A stretch of 14,142 nucleotides of DNA from assembly GCA_035464675.1 (NCBI GenBank), contig DATHSA010000005.1:1-14142 (forward strand), in the 5' to 3' direction. Positions 5,872 to 13,522 of this stretch are shown one piece after another; within the stretch, counting starts at the first letter, position 1, and each line of letters begins with the position of its first letter. A program made the position numbers and the translations under genes. Under the pieces are notes generated by a model. It searched no databases and had not been told where the DNA came from. It worked only from the letters and a program-made list of their open reading frames with translations. This stretch comes from JAUYIV01 sp035464675 (lineage in GTDB: Bacteria > Actinomycetota > Acidimicrobiia > Spongiisociales > UBA11373).

Positions 5872-7527
5872 CTACGCCGCTGCCCACTCCCGGACCATGC
5901 TGTCGAGGGTGCCGAGGGGCACCAGCCCCGACCCGAGGACGGTGTCGTGGAACCCCTTGATGTCGAAGCGGTCGTCCATCGCCGCCTCCGCCTCGCGGCG
6001 CATCCGTTGGATCTCGAGCCGTCCGATCATGTACGAGCAGGCCTGTCCCGGCATGCCGATGTAGCGGTCGACCTCGCCCTCGATGGTTCCGAGAGACATC
6101 GGCGAGTTGTCCTTGAAGTAGTCGATCGCCTGCTGGCGCGACCACCCCTTGGCGTGGAGCCCCGTGTCCGCCACGAGGCGGCCGGCGCGCATCGAGTCCG
6201 CCGACAGCATTCCGATTCGCTCCAGCGCGCCCGAGTAGAGGCCCATCTCGTCGGCGAGGCGCTCGGTGTAGAGACCCCAACCTTCGGCGTAGGCGCTGAT
6301 GAAGGCGTGCTTGCGGAACTCCGGCACGTTCTCGAGCTCTTGCGAGATCGCCAGCTGGAGGTGATGTCCCGGAATGCCTTCGTGATAGGCCATGGACTCG
6401 ATCTCGAACCTGCCCCACCGGGTCGGATCCGCCGTATTCACGAAGAACATGCCGGGGCGGGACCCATCGGCCGCCGGGCGGAAGTAGAAGGCGGTGGGAC
6501 CCGAGGGGGTCTCGGCAACCACGCAATCTGCCACCGGAAGCCTCCCGAACCAGTCGCCCATCGCCGCCTTGGCCTTGGCGAGCGCCTTCTCCGAGGCGGC
6601 GACGATCGACGGGCCGTCCTCGAAGTGAAGTTCGGGATCGTCGCGGAGGCGCGAGAAGATCTCCGGGAGGTCCGTCGTGCCGAGCACTTCCTCGCCGAGC
6701 GCGCGGTACTCGTCGGCAAGGCGCTCGATCTGGCCGAGTCCAATGCCGTGGATCTCGTCCGGGGTCTTGTCCGTGGTGGTGAAGCGCCACAGCGTCGTGG
6801 CATAGGTTTCCTCGCCATCGGGAAGCCAGCAGAGGCCGGGCTTGTCGTCCGGTCGCGATGCCGGGATCACCTCGTCGGCGATCGTGTCCCGCCAGCGCCG
6901 GTAGGCCGGCCGAACCACGTCCGACACGACGCCGGCCATCTGCTCACGCCATGCCGCCTCTCCGTCCCAGCCCTGGGGGGCCCGCAGCGCGAGGTGCCGG
7001 TCCTCCTCGAGGGGGACGGCGAGCATCTCGTCGATCTGCTCCACGGTCTTCTTCGCGGTGGAAGCCATCGGCGTACGGCCATGGGCGACGCCCTCGCGTA
7101 GCCGGTCACCGAAGTCATCGAACGACTTCGCCATCGCCCGGAACTTGTCGAGCATCGCCTCGGCGTGCTCCGGCGCGGTCAGGGGGAACTGAGGGATCGC
7201 CACCGGGATCATCGCCTGGACCCCTATCGCATGGTTGACGGCGAACTCTGCGAGGCGGCGCTCGTCGAGGTCGGCGTTGCTGGTTGCGTCGAAGATGAGG
7301 ACCTCGCGGCTGATCCTCTCGTCGTCGGTGAGGACATCGGGGTCGATCGCCTCGGCGGCAGCGGCGAATTCCCGGCGCCGGCGGATTGCATCGTCCTCGG
7401 CTTCCCGAGAGGCCGCTTCGGCCTTGTCGTCGAACCGGTGGTCACCCAGCATGAGGGCCTGGGTCGGATTCTGTTCGAGGGTGAACTCCCAGTACTCGCG
7501 GCCGAGTCGATCCAGCGTTTCGTTCAT
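5872..7527 (-). CDS. DUF885 family protein, putative zinc-dependent peptidase
   Basis: The 551-residue protein has the hallmark of DUF885: YHEGIPGHHLQ at residues 381-391, a HExxxGHH-type putative zinc site, followed by EGWGLYTERLADEMG (415-429), which carries a further conserved Glu. Length is close to the usual 550-600 residues, and the domain covers almost the whole chain. There is no signal peptide or membrane segment, so it should be cytoplasmic, unlike many DUF885 lipoproteins. ATG at 7527 is chosen over an upstream in-frame start at 7578 because AGGAAGGG lies 3 bases before it and family similarity begins there (LDRLGREYWEFTLEQNPTQAL). It is divergent from the methyltransferase gene. 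The peptidase role is inferred from the metal motif; the substrate is unknown. Confidence 0.88.
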   Translation of the reverse strand: MNETLDRLGREYWEFTLEQNPTQALMLGDHRFDDKAEAASREAEDDAIRRRREFAAAAEAIDPDVLTDDERISREVLIFDATSNADLDERRLAEFAVNHAIGVQAMIPVAIPQFPLTAPEHAEAMLDKFRAMAKSFDDFGDRLREGVAHGRTPMASTAKKTVEQIDEMLAVPLEEDRHLALRAPQGWDGEAAWREQMAGVVSDVVRPAYRRWRDTIADEVIPASRPDDKPGLCWLPDGEETYATTLWRFTTTDKTPDEIHGIGLGQIERLADEYRALGEEVLGTTDLPEIFSRLRDDPELHFEDGPSIVAASEKALAKAKAAMGDWFGRLPVADCVVAETPSGPTAFYFRPAADGSRPGMFFVNTADPTRWGRFEIESMAYHEGIPGHHLQLAISQELENVPEFRKHAFISAYAEGWGLYTERLADEMGLYSGALERIGMLSADSMRAGRLVADTGLHAKGWSRQQAIDYFKDNSPMSLGTIEGEVDRYIGMPGQACSYMIGRLEIQRMRREAEAAMDDRFDIKGFHDTVLGSGLVPLGTLDSMVREWAAA

Positions 7528-7530
7528 GGT

Positions 7531-7557
7531 CCCTTCCTGACGCCGGAGGGGATGGTA
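7531..7557 (-). promoter_or_regulatory. Promoter and ribosome site of the DUF885 gene
   Basis: On the minus strand a TACCAT -10 candidate (7552-7557) is followed about 13 bases later by the Shine-Dalgarno AGGAAGGG (7531-7538). This Shine-Dalgarno decides the start at 7527. It is one of the few led, rather than leaderless, genes in the window. Confidence 0.4.
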
Positions 7558-7609
7558 TTCGGTCCCCGGAGGCCCCACTTCCCCGCAAGGAACGGGAGCC
7601 GCCGCGGTC

Positions 7610-7615
7610 TAGTCT
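7610..7615 (+). promoter_or_regulatory. Leaderless -10 box of the methyltransferase gene
   Basis: TAGTCT lies 8 bases before ATG 7624. The short AGG just before the start is too close to be a ribosome site. The 96-base region between this gene and the divergent DUF885 gene holds nothing else recognisable. Confidence 0.45.
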
Positions 7616-7623
7616 CCGCCAGG

Positions 7624-8343
7624 ATGCTCGGACGCCTGCGCAGCATCCTCGAGGTGCTGGCGGCCCAGATGGCGATCACGCCGGTGGCCGCAGATCCCTA
7701 TTACCGCCTCCAGTACCGGCGGATGGAGCGCATGTACCTTCCGGCCCTCTTCCGGGCATTGGCGCCACTGGCACCCAGCCGGATCCTGGAGATTGGTCCC
7801 GGATTCGGGACGACGGCGTACTGGTTGGCGCGTCGCGGGCACAGTGTCACCGTGATGGATCTCATGCCGCTGGGAACGTTCCTGACTCAGGAGGGACTGG
7901 AGAAGATCGGGTGCGAATTCGTGCACCACGACATCGAAGACTCGCCGGCTCCCGAGGGAGTCGAAGTCGGTCGGTTCGACGCTGTGGTGATGACTCAGGT
8001 GATCCACCATCTGGCGTGGCGGCCCGATCGCGCGCTCACCCACGTGGCGGCGCTGCTCGCCGACGACGGGCGCTTCTTCGCATCGGTGCTCGACCGGGAG
8101 GCCTATCCCGATGTCGCCGCCGAATTCGGCGACGACTGGCGCGCTGTTCCGGAGTGGAGAACCGCACCGAGGTCGGGGGCCGTCGTCAAGTGCATGTACA
8201 CCGCAGAGACCTTCAGTGACCTGCTCGCCACCCGGTTCGAGGAATTGCGCGTGTCGCGACCCAGGGGTGTGGTCCTGGCCGCTGCGACGCTGCGGTCGGG
8301 GCAGGGCGGTGCTAGCCGAGTTCCTGCTCCCGAATCTCCTTGA
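7624..8343 (+). CDS. Class I SAM-dependent methyltransferase
   Basis: A 239-residue protein with a Rossmann methyltransferase core. Motif I is ILEIGPGFGTT (residues 54-64), an acidic residue ends beta2 (Asp79 in VTVMDL), and motif IV is FDAVVMTQVIHHL (118-130), where HHL is typical of small-molecule methyltransferases of the ubiquinone/UbiE-like kind. Residues 20-50 form a helical N-terminal cap (YYRLQYRRMERMYLPALFRAL). The substrate cannot be inferred. The frame is open far upstream, but ATG 7624 fits both the -10 box and the start of similarity. The last 32 bases overlap the tail of acetoacetate-CoA ligase on the other strand, and the final ~18 residues (from RSGQGG) look like an unstructured extension. 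Confidence 0.85.
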   Translation: MLGRLRSILEVLAAQMAITPVAADPYYRLQYRRMERMYLPALFRALAPLAPSRILEIGPGFGTTAYWLARRGHSVTVMDLMPLGTFLTQEGLEKIGCEFVHHDIEDSPAPEGVEVGRFDAVVMTQVIHHLAWRPDRALTHVAALLADDGRFFASVLDREAYPDVAAEFGDDWRAVPEWRTAPRSGAVVKCMYTAETFSDLLATRFEELRVSRPRGVVLAAATLRSGQGGASRVPAPESP

Positions 8344-10240
8344 AGGCATCGAGCGCCGCCGGGTTCATCAGGGCGTCGCGGTTCGTCACCGGTTCGCCGG
8401 CAAGGACGAGGCGCACCGCCTTCTCGACCTTCTTGCCGCTGATCGTGTACGGGATGTCGGACACCTGGGCGATCCGGCGGGGGACGTGGCGGGGTGAGGT
8501 CATCGCACGGATTCGATCGGCGATCTGGTCTCGCAGCCGGTCGTCCAACTCGACGCCGTCGGCCAGCACGACGAACAGCATCACCTCGACGTCGCCCCCG
8601 GCCTCACGGCCGACGGCGATCGCATCCACGATCTCGTCCATCGGCTCGATCGCCCGATAGATCTCGGCAGTGCCGATGCGCACGCCGCCCGGGTTGAGGG
8701 TCGTGTCGCTCCGGCCATAGATCACGACCCCACCCTCGGGGCGGACCTCGATGAAGTCGCCGTGGGTCCATACCCCTTCGAATTCGGCGAAATAGGCGTC
8801 GTGGTAGCGGCCTCCATCATCGTCCTTCCAGAAGCCGACGGGCATCGATACGAATGGCCTGGTGCACACCAACTCGCCCTTTCGGCCGACGACCGGCTCG
8901 CCGTCCGGCCCCCAGGCCTCCACCGCCATCCCCAGAGCGCGTGCCTGGAGCTCGCCCCGGCGCACCGGAAGGATCGGCACCCCGATGGCGAAGCATCCGA
9001 TGATGTCGGTGCCACCGCTCACCGACGCCAGCTGGACTGCAGGCGGGAGATTCACGTAGAACCAGTCGAACTGCTCGGGGAGCAGCGGCGCCCCGGTCGA
9101 TCCGACCCAGCGGACGGACGAGAGGTCGGCGACGTCCCGTGGGACGAGTCCGGCGTTGGCGTTGGCGGCGAGGAACTTCGGGCTCGTCCCGAAGTGGGTG
9201 ATCCCCGTCTGTTCGGCCAGTTGCCAGAGGCGCTCCAGCGAGGGGTGTGATGGGCTTCCGTCGTAGAGGACGATGGCCGCGCCGGCGGCGAGGCCACTCA
9301 CCAGCCAGTTCCACATCATCCACCCGCAGGTCGTGAACCAGAACAGGCGATCGCCGGTCCTCAGATCGCAGTGCAGGACATGCTCGGTCAGGTGCTTGAG
9401 AAGGGTCCCACCGGCGCCGTGGACGATGCTCTTGGGCCGGCCGGTGGTGCCCGACGAGAACATGATGAAGAGGGGATGGTCGAACGGCAGCTGGGCGTAG
9501 TCGGGCTCGTCCGGTCCTCGGGCGAGCAGATCGTCCCATCGGACGGCCGCCGGGGGCGGCGGGTCCCCGATGCGATCGATCATGACCAGGTGCTCGATCG
9601 AGTCGATCGACGCCAGTGCCTCGGTGACCGTCTGCCCGACACGATGTGTGTTGCCGTTGTAGCGGTACCCGTCGACGGCGATCAACACCTTGGGCTCGAT
9701 CTGCCCGAAGCGGTCGATTACACCCAGTGGCCCGAAGTCCGGGGAGCACGACGACCAGATCGCGCCGATCGCCGCCGTCGCCAGCATCGCCACCACCGCC
9801 TCGGTCCCGTTGGTGATCAACGCGGCGACGCGGTCGCCTGCCTCCACCCCCAGTCCTCGGAGGCCCTGCTGGGCGGCAGCCACCCGGCGCCGGAGTTCGG
9901 ACCGGTCGATGGTTTCGAACCCTCCCTCCTCTGCGACCGCGACGACGGCGACGGCCCCGGGATCTCCCTTCAGCAGGTTCTCGGCGTAGTTGAGGCGGGC
10001 ACCCGGGAACCACTCGGTGCCGGGCATCGCCTCCTCACCCACAGGGCGGTCCGGCGGCCGCGACGCGATCACCCCGGTGAAGTCCCAGGCTGCCTGCCAG
10101 AAGTCGCCGCGCTCGTCGATGGACCACCGCCACAGGTCCTCGTAGGTCTCAGTCGACGCGGGCAGGCCCGCCATGAACCGCGTCAGATTGCTCGTGGCGA
10201 TCTGTTCGGGCGACGGTGACCAGACGATCGGGGAGGTCAT
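8312..10240 (-). CDS. aacS: Acetoacetate-CoA ligase (acetoacetyl-CoA synthetase)
   Basis: A 642-residue AMP-forming acyl-CoA synthetase that activates acetoacetate with ATP and CoA in the cytoplasm, feeding ketone-body or polyhydroxybutyrate-type carbon into central metabolism. The start IVWSPSPEQIATSNLTRFM is typical of AacS, as is the acetyl-CoA-synthetase N-domain (FPGARLNYAENLL, residues 78-90). Further motifs are the ATP loop FSSGTTGRPKSIVH (261-274), SVSGGTDIIG (406-415), YGRSDTTLNPGGVRIG (508-523) and the C-terminal catalytic lysine in SGKKVEKAVR (Lys603). Lys603 lies in a PX4GK context (Pro597 to Lys603), the sequence recognised by Pat-type lysine acetylases in related enzymes. Length matches the family (~650). 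The ATG at 10240 has a TAACCT box 6 bases upstream. AacS versus a close short-chain acyl ligase is a motif-based judgement. Confidence 0.92.
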   Translation of the reverse strand: MTSPIVWSPSPEQIATSNLTRFMAGLPASTETYEDLWRWSIDERGDFWQAAWDFTGVIASRPPDRPVGEEAMPGTEWFPGARLNYAENLLKGDPGAVAVVAVAEEGGFETIDRSELRRRVAAAQQGLRGLGVEAGDRVAALITNGTEAVVAMLATAAIGAIWSSCSPDFGPLGVIDRFGQIEPKVLIAVDGYRYNGNTHRVGQTVTEALASIDSIEHLVMIDRIGDPPPPAAVRWDDLLARGPDEPDYAQLPFDHPLFIMFSSGTTGRPKSIVHGAGGTLLKHLTEHVLHCDLRTGDRLFWFTTCGWMMWNWLVSGLAAGAAIVLYDGSPSHPSLERLWQLAEQTGITHFGTSPKFLAANANAGLVPRDVADLSSVRWVGSTGAPLLPEQFDWFYVNLPPAVQLASVSGGTDIIGCFAIGVPILPVRRGELQARALGMAVEAWGPDGEPVVGRKGELVCTRPFVSMPVGFWKDDDGGRYHDAYFAEFEGVWTHGDFIEVRPEGGVVIYGRSDTTLNPGGVRIGTAEIYRAIEPMDEIVDAIAVGREAGGDVEVMLFVVLADGVELDDRLRDQIADRIRAMTSPRHVPRRIAQVSDIPYTISGKKVEKAVRLVLAGEPVTNRDALMNPAALDAFKEIREQELG

Positions 10241-10246
10241 GGGCCG

Positions 10247-10252
10247 AGGTTA
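10247..10252 (-). promoter_or_regulatory. Leaderless -10 box of aacS
   Basis: TAACCT on the minus strand lies 6 bases before ATG 10240, inside the 38-base gap after the thioesterase gene. The ligase can thus be transcribed separately from the thioesterase. Confidence 0.45.
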
Positions 10253-10278
10253 AGGAAACGTGTGGCGACGGGCGAGGC

Positions 10279-10779
10279 CTACGACGCGTCCGAGACCCGG
10301 AACTCCTCGAAGACCCCCTGCAGCTCCCGGCGCTGCGCGTCCGGGACGTCGCCCATCACCGACTCGGGGGCGCGCACGTAGAGGCCCGATGCCTGGGCGA
10401 GCACCCGGTCGGGCTCGGTGGCGGGAGCCAGAGCCGATGCCACCCGGACTCTCGATCCCCGGTCCTCTTCGATCCAGGCCGTCACGACGAGCGGGGTGTC
10501 GGCGGCGATCGTGCCCCGGAATCGGATCTCCATCGTCGCCGTGAGGTGGGGAGCGTATCGGTGCCGGTAGAGGACCCAGGCCATCGCCTCGTCGAACACC
10601 GTGGCAACGATCCCGCCATGGACGACCGATCCGAGGCCCACATAGTCGCCTCCGAGCGCGAAGTCGCTGCGCACCCGGTCGGTCCCGTCCGACCGGAATC
10701 GGAGATGCAGCCCCTTGGGATGGGTGGGGCTGCAGGCGAAGCAATGGAAGGTGTCGAGGGTGGGGAGGAGATCGGACAT
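10279..10779 (-). CDS. PaaI-type hotdog-fold acyl-CoA thioesterase
   Basis: A 166-residue single hotdog domain that would hydrolyse acyl-CoA thioesters. The N-terminal CFACSPTHPKGLHLRF (residues 13-28) matches the C.gC...NP.GL.lrF signature of PaaI/4HBT-like thioesterases. HGGIVATVFDEAMAW (54-68) is the central helix, with Asp63/Glu64 as likely catalytic acids. The C-terminal ~25 residues extend beyond the fold. It lies upstream of aacS on the same strand, so a shared role in acyl-CoA balance is reasonable but unproven. ATG 10779 has TAGCGT 6 bases upstream and no ribosome site. It is divergent from the LLM oxidoreductase, with a heptamer repeat in the 126-base gap. Confidence 0.88.
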   Translation of the reverse strand: MSDLLPTLDTFHCFACSPTHPKGLHLRFRSDGTDRVRSDFALGGDYVGLGSVVHGGIVATVFDEAMAWVLYRHRYAPHLTATMEIRFRGTIAADTPLVVTAWIEEDRGSRVRVASALAPATEPDRVLAQASGLYVRAPESVMGDVPDAQRRELQGVFEEFRVSDAS

Positions 10780-10785
10780 GGGGGC

Positions 10786-10791
10786 ACGCTA
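10786..10791 (-). promoter_or_regulatory. Leaderless -10 box of the thioesterase gene
   Basis: TAGCGT on the minus strand lies 6 bases before ATG 10779, separated only by G/C bases. The GTTGCCC repeat begins 12 bases further upstream, where the -35 region would be. Confidence 0.45.
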
Positions 10792-10802
10792 CCCAAGACA
10801 TC

Positions 10803-10855
10803 GTTGCCCGTTGCCCGTTGCCCGTTGCCCGTTGCCTTCCTTCGATGGGGCAACG
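10803..10855. repeat. GTTGCCC tandem heptamer repeat with inverted end
   Basis: Four full GTTGCCC units and a six-base fifth run from 10803 to 10836. The last unit can pair with an inverted GGCAACG at 10849-10855 (stem CGTTGCC/GGCAACG, loop 12). The same heptamer recurs at 14030-14052. The copy occupies the gap between two divergent genes. Confidence 0.85.
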
Positions 10856-10864
10856 ACCAGTGGC

Positions 10865-10898
10865 TACGCTCGCCCATCGAGTCGCCCCCGACGAGGTG
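10865..10898 (+). promoter_or_regulatory. Promoter and ribosome site of the LLM oxidoreductase gene
   Basis: TACGCT (10865-10870) is a -10 candidate. GAGGTG (10893-10898), 7 bases before ATG 10906, is the ribosome site and fixes the start. The predicted leader is about 30 bases. Confidence 0.4.
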
Positions 10899-10905
10899 CT
10901 GCCCG

Positions 10906-11742
10906 ATGAAACTCGGTCTCATGTTCGCCAACACTCTGGCGGTGACCCGCGAGCAGGTGTTCGAGATGGCCGGATCGGCGGAGGAGGCGGGGTACGAGTC
11001 GCTGTGGACCGTGGATCACGTCGTGGTGCCCAAGGGGTATGAATCGACGTATCCCTACAGCAGGAGCGGGCGGATGGCCGGGGGTGTCGAAGACCTCGAC
11101 TTCCCCGATCCACTCATCTGGCTGGCGTTTGCAGCCGCGGCCTCGACCTCACTGCGACTCGCCACCGGCGTCCTGGTCCTGCCCCAGCGCAATCCCGTGC
11201 TTCTGGCCAAACAGGTCGCAACCCTCGATCGGATCAGCGATGGGCGGGTGATTCTCGGAGTGGGGTCCGGCTGGCTGGAGGAGGAGTTCGACGCCCTGGG
11301 CGCTTCGTTCGAGGACCGCGGCGAGCGTGCCGACGAGTACATCCGCGCGCTGCGCGCCCTGTGGTCCCAGGAGGTGGCGTCGTTCGACGGTGAATTCGTG
11401 AGGGTCGAGGACGTGTACGTTCGCCCCCAACCGGCCCGGGGTTCGATCCCCATCGTGATCGGAGGCCATTCGAAGCGAGCAGCCCGCCGCGCCGGCCAGC
11501 TGGGTGATGGGTTCTACCCGGCGTCGACGACTCTCGAGGATCTTCCGGTCCTCGTGGCGCATGCCCGTGAGTGGGCCGAGCGGTCGGAGCGCGACCCCGA
11601 GGCACTGGAGATCACGATGGCGGCCCGCCCGGACGTGGAGTCGGTCGAGCGACTCGCCGCAATGGGGGTGGATCGCGTCGTCGTGGCGGCCGCCGCCGGG
11701 CCGGAGGCGCTCGCCTCGCTGGCATCAGCCATTCTCGGCTGA
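10906..11742 (+). CDS. LLM class flavin/F420-dependent oxidoreductase
   Basis: A 278-residue TIM-barrel protein of the luciferase-like monooxygenase superfamily. Visible are MKLGLMFANT at strand 1, AEEAGYESLWTVDHVVVP (residues 25-42), LATGVLVLPQRNPVLLAKQVATLD (85-108), the hallmark GRVILGVGSGWLEEEFDALG (113-132) and IPIVIGGHSKRAARRAGQLGDGFYP (181-205). This pattern matches the actinobacterial F420-dependent subfamily (TIGR03619-like) rather than FMN luciferases. F420 use is a subfamily inference, since no F420 gene lies in the window. The substrate is unknown. It is followed by a strong stem-loop (11801-11842) and then the ABC-F gene. Confidence 0.9.
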   Translation: MKLGLMFANTLAVTREQVFEMAGSAEEAGYESLWTVDHVVVPKGYESTYPYSRSGRMAGGVEDLDFPDPLIWLAFAAAASTSLRLATGVLVLPQRNPVLLAKQVATLDRISDGRVILGVGSGWLEEEFDALGASFEDRGERADEYIRALRALWSQEVASFDGEFVRVEDVYVRPQPARGSIPIVIGGHSKRAARRAGQLGDGFYPASTTLEDLPVLVAHAREWAERSERDPEALEITMAARPDVESVERLAAMGVDRVVVAAAAGPEALASLASAILG

Positions 11743-11800
11743 TCGGACGCCCTGCGACTGCCGGCCGATCGCGATAGGATCGCTCCAGGAAGGCCGACTC

Positions 11801-11842
11801 GTGTCCGGTGCCGGTTCGTCGTCGATGAGCGGCACCGGACAC
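11801..11842 (+). terminator. 13-bp perfect stem-loop, terminator or leader hairpin
   Basis: GTGTCCGGTGCCG (11801-11813) pairs perfectly with CGGCACCGGACAC (11830-11842) around a 16-base loop. There is no U-run. It lies 58 bases after the LLM stop and 37 bases before the ABC-F start, so it could end the first gene or, if transcription starts at the TAGGAT at 11775-11780, be an attenuator in the ABC-F leader. Confidence 0.6.
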
Positions 11843-11864
11843 ACTCACTCCCGGCCCCTCTGTC

Positions 11865-11870
11865 TACGCT
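11865..11870 (+). promoter_or_regulatory. -10 box candidate of the ABC-F gene
   Basis: TACGCT lies 9 bases before GTG 11880, with no Shine-Dalgarno between. It implies a leaderless or nearly leaderless message starting after the stem-loop. Confidence 0.4.
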
Positions 11871-11879
11871 GGCGGTCCC

Positions 11880-13478
11880 GTGATCATCGCTCGCGGCCTC
11901 GCGGTCGAGGCCGGCATCCGCACCCTCGTATCCGACGCCTCCTTCGCCCTTCATCCCGGGGACAAGGTCGGTCTCGTCGGCCGGAACGGCGCGGGCAAGA
12001 CGACTCTGCTGCAGACGCTCGCTGGACGTCGTTCGCCGCGGGAGGGAACCGTGGCCACTTCGGGACGTATCGGCTACCTGTCGCAGGAGGCGTCCCTCCC
12101 CGAGCTGGAGCACCCGGATGCGACCGCCCTGGAGCGAATCCTCGCGGCACGTGACATCGGGGGGGTCCAGCGGCGCATGGAAGACGTTCGCGCTGCCATG
12201 GAGGCGGCTTCGGGTGAGGAGCGGGATCGATTGATCCGCCGCTTCGCCCGGCTGGAGGCGGAGTTCGAGGCTGCGGGTGGGTACCGGGCCGAAGCGGAGG
12301 CGCGACGGTTCGGCGCTTCCCTCGGCATCACAGACGCCGAGATGACCCAGGCTGTGCGCACGATGTCCGGCGGCCAGCGGCGACGGGTCGAGCTGGCCCG
12401 GATCCTCTTCGCCGAGACGGACGTTCTGCTTCTCGACGAGCCGACCAACCACCTGGATCTCGATGCCAAGGCGTGGCTCGTCGAGTTCCTGGGGGAGTAC
12501 TCGGGCGGGCTGTTGCTGGTCAGCCACGATCTTCCCCTTCTGGACGCGTCGATCACCTCGGTCCTGTCCCTCGAGGACGGCGTGCTCGAGTCGTACCGGG
12601 GCAATTACTCGCATTTCATGGATGAGCGCGAGCGTCGACGGGAGCAGCGCCGGCGAGAGCGTGCGGTGCAGGAGCGCAAGATCGCCGACCTCGAGGCAAC
12701 CGTGCGCCGGTTCATGGGCACCACCGAGAAGATGTCGAAGCGCGCCAAGTCGATGCAGACGCGCGCCGACCGGATGAAGGAGTCATTGGTCGAGGTCGCG
12801 TCCCGGGGCCGTTCGGTCGCGGTGCGCTTCCCGCAGCCGGAGCCATCCGGGAGGATCCCGCTCGAAGGCATCGGCCTCGCCAAGGCCTTCGGGGACAACG
12901 TGGTGTTCGTCGACGTCGGCGTCTACGTCGAGCGCGGCGAATGCCTGCTCATCATGGGGCTGAACGGCGCCGGCAAGACCACGCTGCTGCGAATCCTCGC
13001 GGGGGTGGAGCAAGCGGACATCGGCGAGGTGGAGCTCGGCCATCGCGCCTCTCTCGGCTACTACGCCCAGGAGCACGAGCAGATCATGCCCGATCGCACC
13101 GTGATGGACCACATGCGGGCGGTCTCGACCGAGACCGACCAGGACCTGCGGAGCGTGCTCGGACATTTCCTCCTCGCCGACAAGATCGACCAGGACGCCG
13201 CCAGCCTGTCCGGCGGAGAGAAGACCAAGCTCGCCCTGGCTCAGCTGGTCGTGGGCCGCCACAACGTCCTGCTTCTCGACGAGCCGACCAACAACCTCGA
13301 CCCGCAGGCAAAGGAAGCGCTGCTGGCCGCCCTCCACGCCTACAGGGGGACCCTGATCGTGGTGAGCCACGACACCGACTTTGTCGCCGACCTGAGCCCC
13401 GACAGGGCGATCCTCATGCCCGACGGCGACCAGGTGTACTTCGACGAGTCGATGCTCGACCTGGTGGCGTTGGCGTAG
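11880..13478 (+). CDS. ABC-F family ATPase (ribosome-associated, two ABC domains)
   Basis: A 532-residue soluble protein with two ABC cassettes and no membrane segments. Domain 1 has Walker A GRNGAGKTT (residues 34-42), signature MSGGQRRRVELAR (162-174), Walker B VLLLDEPTNHLD (182-193) and switch SHD (215-217). Domain 2 has GLNGAGKTT (360-368), LSGGEKTKLALAQ (443-455), VLLLDEPTNNLD (463-474) and SHD (496-498). The charged helical linker at about 245-310, rich in Arg/Glu, corresponds to the P-site tRNA interaction motif. ABC-F proteins bind the ribosomal E site and act in translation or in antibiotic protection. The length and second signature LSGGE fit the housekeeping Uup/EttA-like actinobacterial group; resistance function cannot be excluded or shown. 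The GTG 11880 start matches family similarity (MIIARGLAVEAG). Confidence 0.93.
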   Translation: MIIARGLAVEAGIRTLVSDASFALHPGDKVGLVGRNGAGKTTLLQTLAGRRSPREGTVATSGRIGYLSQEASLPELEHPDATALERILAARDIGGVQRRMEDVRAAMEAASGEERDRLIRRFARLEAEFEAAGGYRAEAEARRFGASLGITDAEMTQAVRTMSGGQRRRVELARILFAETDVLLLDEPTNHLDLDAKAWLVEFLGEYSGGLLLVSHDLPLLDASITSVLSLEDGVLESYRGNYSHFMDERERRREQRRRERAVQERKIADLEATVRRFMGTTEKMSKRAKSMQTRADRMKESLVEVASRGRSVAVRFPQPEPSGRIPLEGIGLAKAFGDNVVFVDVGVYVERGECLLIMGLNGAGKTTLLRILAGVEQADIGEVELGHRASLGYYAQEHEQIMPDRTVMDHMRAVSTETDQDLRSVLGHFLLADKIDQDAASLSGGEKTKLALAQLVVGRHNVLLLDEPTNNLDPQAKEALLAALHAYRGTLIVVSHDTDFVADLSPDRAILMPDGDQVYFDESMLDLVALA

Positions 13479-13522
13479 CCGGCGTCGAGCGGCCCGCCGT
13501 CAGCAATTTGGCGTCAGTGGGT

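Noticed and set aside
5866..7101. 411-residue plus-strand open frame opposite the DUF885 gene
   Set aside because: Composition is shadow-like and the opposite strand carries a full DUF885 protein with zinc motif.
8817..10013. 398-residue minus-strand frame inside aacS
   Set aside because: Out-of-frame copy of aacS, Arg/Pro/Gly-rich without motifs; aacS motifs are all in the main frame.
10803..10836. CRISPR-like or minisatellite array
   Set aside because: Units are 7 bases and contiguous with no spacers, so this is a simple heptamer repeat and not a CRISPR array.
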